From NCBI GenBank assembly GCA_964360675.1, contig CAYHXT010000001.1, positions 35,511 to 99,510 on the forward strand: a stretch of 64,000 nt of DNA, given 5' to 3'. The DNA comes from JACPIL01 sp964360675 (GTDB taxonomy: Archaea > Nanobdellota > Nanobdellia > Woesearchaeales > GW2011-AR9). The position numbers and the translations under genes were made by a program. The notes under the pieces are model-generated. The model searched no databases and was not told where the DNA came from. It saw only the letters and a program-made list of their open reading frames with translations. Positions 59,110 through 64,000 of this stretch are shown piece by piece; within the stretch, counting starts at the first letter, position 1; each line of letters opens with the position of its first letter.

Positions 59110-59781
59110 ATGGATAAAGTTCCAACGGGAGCAGAATTTCTGAATAATCTTCTGGAAGGAGGATATGATACTGATATCATCACCACTATTTTCGGTCCCG
59201 CCGGAGCAGGGAAAACTAATTTTTGTATTCTGGCAACGGTCAAAATGGCCGAATCAGGGAAGAAAGTGCTTTTTGTGGACACCGAAGGCGGGATTGCGGT
59301 AGAGAGAATAAGGCAGATAAGTTCTGATTATGAAAAAGTATTGCAGAAGATATTTTTCTTCAATCCGGTAACTTTTGCTGAACAGAATGAGGCGTTTGAA
59401 AAGCTGAACGGGCTGGTCAATGAAAGCGTAGGGCTGGTCGTCGTAGATTCCATCTCCATGCTGTACCGTCTGGAATTAGGGAAAAATGAGGAAGTGTATG
59501 AAGTCAATTCCGCATTAGGGAGGCAGATGGCATATCTGGTGGAAATAGCAAGGAAGAAGAAAATTCCAGTGTTAATTACTAATCAGGTGTACACTGATTT
59601 TGATCATCGCGATGAAGTTAAAATGGTCGGCGGAGATCTGCTGAAGTATGGTAGCAAGTGCCTTATCGAGCTTAAAATTTTCCATAACTGCCGCGGCCTG
59701 ATTCTCAGGAAGCATCGTTCCCTGCCCGAAGGCCGGGAAGCAAGATTCAGGATCGTGCAGAAAGGGATGGAAGAAGTTTGA
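59110..59781 (+). CDS. radB: DNA repair and recombination protein RadB
   Basis: Start set at ATG 59110 (MDKVPTGAEFLNNLLEGGYD) by the TATA box at 59077-59090 and by the usual RadB length; 223 residues. The RecA-like core has Walker A 'FGPAGAGKTNF', Walker B 'SVGLVVVDSISMLYRLEL', 'VNSALGRQMAYLVEIARKKKIPVLITNQVYTDFDHRDEVKMVGGD' and 'KYGSKCLIELKIF'. RadB is an archaeal paralogue of RadA without the N-terminal helix-hairpin-helix domain, thought to help RadA. It is a clear archaeal marker. The next gene is ribosomal protein S2. Confidence 0.94.
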   Translation: MDKVPTGAEFLNNLLEGGYDTDIITTIFGPAGAGKTNFCILATVKMAESGKKVLFVDTEGGIAVERIRQISSDYEKVLQKIFFFNPVTFAEQNEAFEKLNGLVNESVGLVVVDSISMLYRLELGKNEEVYEVNSALGRQMAYLVEIARKKKIPVLITNQVYTDFDHRDEVKMVGGDLLKYGSKCLIELKIFHNCRGLILRKHRSLPEGREARFRIVQKGMEEV

Positions 59782-59830
59782 TTATTGCATCGTCACTTCT
59801 ATCTTGAAATGCATCCAGTTTTAACACCAA

Positions 59831-59975
59831 ATCTTTATAAAGTGCCGTTGAAATTAGCACTATAAAGCCGACATTTTTCCTAAGAGTTGGGAAAATATAG
59901 CTGTGTTGAGGCAAAAGAAAAACACAGACAAGATTATTAATTCTTGTTTGTTTAATTAAGCGAGGTATAAAAAAA
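59831..59975 (+). promoter_or_regulatory. promoter and structured leader of the S2 gene
   Basis: A TATA-like ATCTTTATAA at 59831-59840 predicts transcription from about 59862, giving a leader of about 114 nt, while most genes in the window seem leaderless. The leader holds three hairpins: TTTTCC/GGAAAA (59875-59880, 59890-59895), CTGTGTT/AACACAG (59901-59907, 59921-59927) and ACAAGA/TCTTGT (59928-59933, 59942-59947). An SD-like GAGGT (59962-59966) precedes ATG 59976. Confidence 0.45.
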
Positions 59976-60581
59976 ATGGCAGAACCACAAGAAAATTTAT
60001 TGCTTGATTCTAACGAGTACCTTAAATCAGGCATCCACATTGGAACAAAATTTAAAAATAAATATATGGCTAATTTTATTTACAAGACCAGGCCGGACGG
60101 ATTAAGCGTCTTAAACCTGAAAGAAATTGACAAGAGGCTGGGCTTGGCAGCAAACCTTCTGGCAAAATATGAGCCGCAGGACATATTGGTTGTCAGCAGG
60201 CGGGAAAACGGATGGAAAGGTCTGAAGAAGCTGCATGAGCTTACCGGAATAAGAGTCATCATCGGCAGATATCCGCCAGGAATATTGACCAATACAAATT
60301 TAGCTACTTTCTGGGAGCCGAAAATAATCTTTGTCTGCGATCCATGGACGGACAAGAATGCGGTGCAGGACGCAGCCAAGATTGGGATTCCCGTCATCGC
60401 CCTTTGCGACACCAACAACCAGTCTAACGATGTTGATTTAGTGGTCCCCTGCAACAACAAAGGGAAAAAATCAGTCGGATTGGTGTTTTACGTCGTTGCC
60501 AGGGAATTCATGCGCAAGAAAGGATTGCTGCGCGGCGATGAAGAGATGCCCGTCAAGATGGAAGAATTTGTGGAGGAATAG
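59976..60581 (+). CDS. rps2: 30S ribosomal protein S2 (archaeal uS2)
   Basis: A 201-residue protein, the compact archaeal/eukaryotic SA type. It shows 'YLKSGIHIGTKFKNKYMANFIYKTRPDGLSVLNLKEIDKRL', 'DILVVSRRENGWKGLKKL', 'YPPGILTNTN' and 'EPKIIFVCDPWTDKNAVQDAAKIGIPVIALCDTNNQSNDVDLVVPCNNKGKKSVGLVF', the standard uS2 sequence. It is preceded by a structured leader (59831-59975) and followed by T-runs. In most archaea S2 lies with enolase and RNA polymerase genes; here it stands alone between radB and a YvcK-like gene. Confidence 0.97.
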   Translation: MAEPQENLLLDSNEYLKSGIHIGTKFKNKYMANFIYKTRPDGLSVLNLKEIDKRLGLAANLLAKYEPQDILVVSRRENGWKGLKKLHELTGIRVIIGRYPPGILTNTNLATFWEPKIIFVCDPWTDKNAVQDAAKIGIPVIALCDTNNQSNDVDLVVPCNNKGKKSVGLVFYVVAREFMRKKGLLRGDEEMPVKMEEFVEE

Positions 60582-60582
60582 A

Positions 60583-60606
60583 TTTTTTTAATTTTTATCC
60601 TTTTTT
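60583..60606 (+). terminator. T-rich terminator after the S2 gene
   Basis: Three T-runs (ATTTTTTTAA, TTTTTA, CTTTTTTTA) follow the stop codon within 25 nt, the oligo-T signal that ends archaeal transcripts. Confidence 0.55.
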
Positions 60607-60749
60607 TAAAATGGTGGCTACTGCAAGCTCTTCCAGGAGCAAGAGGCCAGCAAAGTTTCTCCTTTATGGGAAAAGAATATGCCGTCTTGATGGATTAACT
60701 CTTTCGTTGCATAACCTTTAAAAAACGATTTTCTTTATGTTTTCTTATT

Positions 60750-61718
60750 ATGAAAAAAATAGCGGTCATCGGCGGGGGAACCGGCAATTTTACCGTCCTG
60801 AGCGGATTGAAAAAATATAATATTGATTTAAGCGCAATCGTGTCCATGGCCGATGACGGCGGAAGCACGGGAATTCTTCGCGATGAATTAGGAGTTCTTC
60901 CTCCCGGCGATGTGCGGCAGTGTCTCGTCGCGTTATCAGATTCCAGCAGGCTGATGAGGAGCCTGATGAATTACCGGTTTGAGAATGGAAGCTTGCAGGG
61001 GCATAGTTTCGGCAATCTGCTCCTATCAGCATTAGAGAAAGTAACTGGAAGTTTTGACCGGGCGGTGGAAGAGATGGGCCGTATCATGGTCATCAAAGGA
61101 AAAGTTATTCCGGTAACGACAAATAAAGTTTATCTTAAAATGATTCTTCGCAACAATAAGATGCTGGAAGGAGAGCATGAAATTGATGTGTCGACTGAAA
61201 TTGACCGCGGTTTTCAGAGCATTTATCTGGAGCCGTTTCCGCAGGCGAACACCAGGGCAATAGACCAAATAATGACTGCGGACTTAGTAGTATTCAGCCC
61301 GGGAGATCTTTATACTTCCTTAATCCCTAACTTGCTGGTTGATGGCGTCAGTAAAGCATTGCGCGAGACCGGCGCGAAGAAAGCATTGGTAGTCAATCTA
61401 ATGAACAAGCACGGGCATACCACTAATTTTAAGGCGGGCGATTACCTGCGTGAAATCAAACGTTTTGTGGGGAAAGATGTTTTTGATTATATCCTCATAA
61501 ATAACAGCAAACTGCCGGACGAATTAGTCAAGCTTTACGAGGCGGAAGGAGATCCGGTGAAAAATGACCTGGTCAATGATTCACGGGTTATCATCGCAGA
61601 TGTTTTGAGCAATGAAGCGGTTCCATTACAGAAAACCGATGCCCTGAAACGAAGCCTTATCCGCCACGATTCCCGCAAATTAGCCGAGGAGTTGATGAAA
61701 ATTGTTGATAGTTTTTGA
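60750..61718 (+). CDS. YvcK/CofD-family protein, UDP-sugar-binding regulator-like
   Basis: A 322-residue Rossmann-fold protein. The N-terminal glycine-rich loop 'KIAVIGGGTGNFTVLSGLKKY', 'AIVSMADDGGSTGILRDELGVLPPGDVRQCLVALS', 'LQGHSFGNLLLSALEKVTG' and 'DLVVFSPGDLYTSLIPNLLVDGVSKALRET' match YvcK (gluconeogenesis factor) more closely than the F420 enzyme CofD. YvcK binds UDP-GlcNAc and is needed for cell-envelope growth in bacteria. It is followed by a HAD gene (17-nt overlap) and a nucleotidyltransferase that could make UDP-GlcNAc. A TATA-like CCTTTAAAAAAC (60713-60724) is upstream. Confidence 0.85.
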   Translation: MKKIAVIGGGTGNFTVLSGLKKYNIDLSAIVSMADDGGSTGILRDELGVLPPGDVRQCLVALSDSSRLMRSLMNYRFENGSLQGHSFGNLLLSALEKVTGSFDRAVEEMGRIMVIKGKVIPVTTNKVYLKMILRNNKMLEGEHEIDVSTEIDRGFQSIYLEPFPQANTRAIDQIMTADLVVFSPGDLYTSLIPNLLVDGVSKALRETGAKKALVVNLMNKHGHTTNFKAGDYLREIKRFVGKDVFDYILINNSKLPDELVKLYEAEGDPVKNDLVNDSRVIIADVLSNEAVPLQKTDALKRSLIRHDSRKLAEELMKIVDSF

Positions 61719-62214
61719 TTTAGACGACACTTTATTCCACGCCAGCGGGCAGATGAAGTATGAGACCAGATGGCAGGATGTAAAAGGCATCATTCCTTTT
61801 TCCGGCGTGCATGAATTTCTAAATTCTTATCCGGCAAAAAAGATATTATTGACCTGGGAAACTGATAACGGCCTTCAAGATACAAAAATTAATAATCTAG
61901 GAATACGTTCTTTTTTTGATGAAATATTGATCTGCCATTCTAATGAAGAAAAGAAGCAGCATCTTGCGCAGATAAAACAGAAATATTCTTCTGACGAAGT
62001 CTGCGTGGTCGGAGACAGGATAGATGCAGAAATTCAATACGGGAATGAGTTGGGCATGAAAACAGTGCGATTGAAATATGGAAAATACAAAGAAATGATG
62101 CCGCAGCATGAACTTCAGCAGGCGCACCACACCATCACCGAATTCTCTCAATTGCAAAGCGTTCTAAGAAATGCGGCAATCGTTTCCGGAACCAATAAAG
62201 TGGTTCTGCAATGA
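61702..62214 (+). CDS. HAD-superfamily phosphatase-like protein
   Basis: A 170-residue protein. Motif I is IVFDLDDTLFHAS (DxD nucleophile pair), motif II 'KKILLTWETDN' has Thr at the usual place, and motif IV is 'EVCVVGDRIDAEIQYGNELGMKTVRLKYG'. There is little cap. The start is a TTG at 61702 inside the end of the YvcK-like gene; no ATG lies near that keeps the motif I strand. It overlaps the nucleotidyltransferase by 4 nt, so the three genes form one operon. The substrate may be a sugar phosphate. Confidence 0.8.
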   Translation: MLIVFDLDDTLFHASGQMKYETRWQDVKGIIPFSGVHEFLNSYPAKKILLTWETDNGLQDTKINNLGIRSFFDEILICHSNEEKKQHLAQIKQKYSSDEVCVVGDRIDAEIQYGNELGMKTVRLKYGKYKEMMPQHELQQAHHTITEFSQLQSVLRNAAIVSGTNKVVLQ

Positions 62215-62906
62215 AAGCAGTCATCTTAGCGGCCGGGAAAGGGCTGAGGATGCTTCCTTTGACCAGGGATAAGCCGAAAACTTTGATAGAAATCAACGGG
62301 AAACCTTTCCTGTCTTATTTATTAGATCATTTACATAAGGCAGGCATCACAGAAGTCGCTATCGTAGCAGGATATAAAATAGAAAAAATTGCCGAGTTTG
62401 CTAAAAAGCATAGTGCGGTCATCACTCTCATCGAACAGCAGCAGCTGCGAGGTACGGGAGATGCGCTGATGCAGGCTAAAGATTTTGTTGACGGTGAGGA
62501 TTTCATGGTGCTCGGCGGAGACAATCTTTTTTCTCCGGCGGATTTGCAGGCCATACAAAAAGACGATGAATATTGTTATGTGGGGGGATGGAAAACAGCT
62601 AACCCGGAGAAGTACGGAATAATGGTATGTAAAGGAAATGTTCTTCTGAAAATTGTGGAAAAGCCAAGAAATTTTATAGGAGATTTGATCAATGCGGGGC
62701 TGTATAAATTCACGCCAGATATATTTGAAGCATTAGGAAAGATCGGGCTTTCAGAGCGCGGAGAGCTGGAGCTGACTGATGCGGTTTCCCTGCTGGCAGA
62801 AAGCCGAAAAGTGAAAGTATTGATGCTGCAGGATTACTGGCTGGATCTGGGAAGGAAGGAAGACGTGCCTGAAGTGGAAGCGTTTTTGAAGAAGTTAGGT
62901 GAATAA
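62211..62906 (+). CDS. sugar-1-phosphate nucleotidyltransferase, GlmU N-domain-like
   Basis: A 231-residue NTP-transferase: 'AVILAAGKGLRMLPLTRDKPKTLIEINGKPFLSYLLDHL', 'QQLRGTGDALMQAKDFVDGEDFMVLGGDNLF', 'YGIMVCKGNVLLKIVEKPRNF' and 'LINAGLYKFTPDIFEAL'. The GTGDAL motif is typical of uridylyltransferases for GlcNAc-1-P or glucose-1-P. It lacks the C-terminal beta-helix acetyltransferase of bacterial GlmU. Neighbouring YvcK, a UDP-GlcNAc sensor in bacteria, suggests UDP-GlcNAc as product. This is inferred. Confidence 0.87.
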   Translation: MKAVILAAGKGLRMLPLTRDKPKTLIEINGKPFLSYLLDHLHKAGITEVAIVAGYKIEKIAEFAKKHSAVITLIEQQQLRGTGDALMQAKDFVDGEDFMVLGGDNLFSPADLQAIQKDDEYCYVGGWKTANPEKYGIMVCKGNVLLKIVEKPRNFIGDLINAGLYKFTPDIFEALGKIGLSERGELELTDAVSLLAESRKVKVLMLQDYWLDLGRKEDVPEVEAFLKKLGE

Positions 62907-62999
62907 ATGTCAGAAGAAAGGCCGAAAGTGGGCGTAGGCGTTATCCAGATGATTACCGAAGGACAGCGTAATGATTCAAAAAATGAATACAACACCTAA
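62907..62999 (+). pseudogene. truncated Nudix hydrolase 5' fragment
   Basis: ATG 62907 begins 1 codon-spacing after the upstream stop and opens MSEERPKVGVGVIQMITEGQ, the usual first residues of a Nudix (NUDT15/MutT-like) hydrolase (ERPKVGVGVI...). The frame then passes into unrelated sequence and stops at 62999 after 30 codons; the Nudix box is missing. The break lies near the start of the SEC-C gene (62971), which suggests an insertion or deletion that removed the rest. It may still be translated as a short peptide. Confidence 0.65.
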
Positions 63000-63594
63000 T
63001 GAAATTAGTGAAGAAATATTACAATTTTGTGGAGAAATAGACCCTACGACAAAGCCAGTTTTTTTGGAATTCTTTCAAGTTGACGGCTACATATCTGGAG
63101 AATGTTATGGAAATGTGGAAAAACATATTGAAAAAAATGGGGGGGACGTTCAGTATGGGTGGATAATTTGGGAAGACCCAAAACTTCTTCTTGAAGCAGA
63201 ATTCCATGCAGTATGGGTTAATAAAAAAGGAGAATATATTGATGTAACTCCAAAAGTTGATAAAGAAAACAGAGTATTATTCCTTCCAGATAGCAAGAGA
63301 GAACTTAATGGCAAATTGATAGATAATATTAGAAAAGCTTTGGCAGATAATGCTGATGTTAGAACTCGGATAAAGGTCGGGAAAAAAAAATTTGAGATAA
63401 GGAATAAGTACTATGAAGGTAATCCCATAATTCAAATACCTGAATTTGAGCTTAGAAATTTAGATAGTTATCTTAAAACCGTTTATTTTGAAGAGATTAA
63501 CAAAGATAAATTAAATGGTAAAGTAAAAATATATGTAAATGAACCTTGCCCCTGTGGAAGCGGAAAAAAATATAAGAGATGTTGTATAAATTAA
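62971..63594 (+). CDS. SEC-C motif protein of unknown function
   Basis: A 207-residue protein; ATG 62983 (MNTTPNEISEEIL) is an alternative start. The C-terminus has the zinc-binding SEC-C motif 'EPCPCGSGKKYKRCC', as at the end of bacterial SecA and many small proteins. The N-terminal 180 residues ('GEIDPTTKPVFLEFFQVDGYISGECYGNVEKHIEKNGG', 'QYGWIIWEDPKLLLEAEFHAVWVN') are of no family I know, but recur in phage- or plasmid-like SEC-C proteins. Its A+T content is higher than that of the genes before it, and it sits in a broken Nudix gene, so it may have been inserted. Confidence 0.82.
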   Translation: MIQKMNTTPNEISEEILQFCGEIDPTTKPVFLEFFQVDGYISGECYGNVEKHIEKNGGDVQYGWIIWEDPKLLLEAEFHAVWVNKKGEYIDVTPKVDKENRVLFLPDSKRELNGKLIDNIRKALADNADVRTRIKVGKKKFEIRNKYYEGNPIIQIPEFELRNLDSYLKTVYFEEINKDKLNGKVKIYVNEPCPCGSGKKYKRCCIN

Positions 63595-63644
63595 GCTCAT
63601 TTTTAATTCATCTCCATACAACTTAACAGCCCAGAAATTAGATA

Positions 63645-63657
63645 GGTTTATATATTC
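63645..63657 (+). promoter_or_regulatory. TATA box of the 63677 gene
   Basis: GGTTTATATATTC is centred about 26 nt before ATG 63677. Confidence 0.55.
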
Positions 63658-63676
63658 TAACTATTTATTTTCTGCT

Positions 63677-64000
63677 ATGGCTGAAATTGAGATAGGAACT
63701 TACAAATGCCCCCGTTGTGGAGAAAAGTTTGAAGATTCTTCAAGAGCTCAATTTGTTCCTTTAGCAGGAAGGCCAGGCCGAATGTGTAAGAATTGTACTA
63801 TTTTTGTCGGAGCAGTAACTCAGTTGGAGAGAAAATTGCTGGCACAAGAAGCAGCTATCCAAAAAGCAGACGAGGTCATTGTAAGACAAATAGCTGATAT
63901 ACTGAACCAACCAGATACGACTTCTCAAGATGAAGATCAAGTAATTGCTTTGATTGGAAAATTGTTAAGTGATGAAAAACGAGTAAGAAGATTAACAAAA
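63677..64000 (+). CDS. zinc-ribbon protein, N-terminal part (cut by window edge)
   Basis: The frame from ATG 63677 stays open to the window end (108 codons). Residues 1-45 form a zinc ribbon: 'TYKCPRCGEKFEDSS' and 'RMCKNCTIFVG' supply two CxxC pairs. The rest is helical and charged, with a coiled-coil-like 'LERKLLAQEAAIQKADEVIVRQIADIL'. Function is unknown; a nucleic-acid or protein-binding role is possible. A TATA box at leaderless distance (63645-63657) supports the start. Confidence 0.7.
   Translation, partial: MAEIEIGTYKCPRCGEKFEDSSRAQFVPLAGRPGRMCKNCTIFVGAVTQLERKLLAQEAAIQKADEVIVRQIADILNQPDTTSQDEDQVIALIGKLLSDEKRVRRLTK

Noticed and set aside
60611..60724. 37-codon frame and a TATA-like TTTTTTTAAAATGG between S2 and the YvcK-like gene
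   Set aside because: The ATG is part of the TATA-like sequence and the T-rich stretch is explained as the S2 terminator; the peptide has no recognisable feature. A small RNA cannot be excluded.

Overview
The window reads as archaeal, most likely from a small-genome lineage of the DPANN type (Woesearchaeota/Pacearchaeota-like). The lineage is an inference; the domain is well supported. Archaeal markers are RadB (59110-59781), an archaeal-type ribosomal protein S2 (59976-60581), the AglB/STT3 oligosaccharyltransferase (42957-45764), MBF1 (50132-50578) and a free-standing 5S rRNA (5093-5206, minus). In addition, TTTWWAAA-type TATA boxes lie about 25-28 nt before many start codons, which indicates that leaderless transcription is common. 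The genetic code is standard and no tRNA was found.

Layout. (1) 1-4992, minus: B12-type radical SAM proteins, a DUF354 glycosyltransferase-like protein, UDP-sugar dehydrogenase and a sugar nucleotidyltransferase. (2) 5-25 kb: a GDP-mannose-centred sugar region. It holds a three-domain GMP-PMM-PMI fusion, a perosamine-synthase-like DegT aminotransferase split by an intein at its PLP-lysine site, dolichol-phosphate-sugar synthase plus GtrA, a methyltransferase-dehydratase fusion, a stand-alone GDP-mannose 4,6-dehydratase, a GDP-mannose-type Nudix enzyme and a lipid-linked oligosaccharide flippase. (3) 26-35 kb, plus: two PLP aminotransferases, a cytidylyltransferase, an unknown protein, and a NeuA-KdsC-NeuB fusion for a sialic/legionaminic-type nonulosonate. 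(4) 35-46 kb, minus: glycosyltransferases, two nucleotidyltransferase-kinase fusions, a CDP-alcohol phosphatidyltransferase lacking one catalytic Asp, and AglB. These parts fit one N-glycan or surface-glycan pathway: nucleotide sugars are made, assembled on a lipid carrier, flipped, and transferred to protein by AglB. (5) 45.9-48.9 kb: a two-subunit ATP-citrate lyase. (6) 49-59 kb: exported carbohydrate-active proteins (NodB deacetylase, GH3), a SET methyltransferase, SPFH, PAP2 and multispanning GT-C proteins. (7) 59-64 kb: RadB, S2 with a structured leader, a YvcK-like protein, a nucleotidyltransferase, a broken Nudix gene start, a SEC-C protein and a truncated zinc-ribbon protein.

The least explained elements are two hairpin-rich intergenic regions. 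The first, at 10450-10627, is six consecutive unrelated-sequence hairpins. The second, at 49748-50079, is about 330 bp closed by 15-bp near-perfect terminal inverted repeats, holds several strong hairpins, and has a 3' segment that can pair with either of two upstream copies. They could be structured RNAs or miniature mobile elements and are the best candidates for something undescribed.
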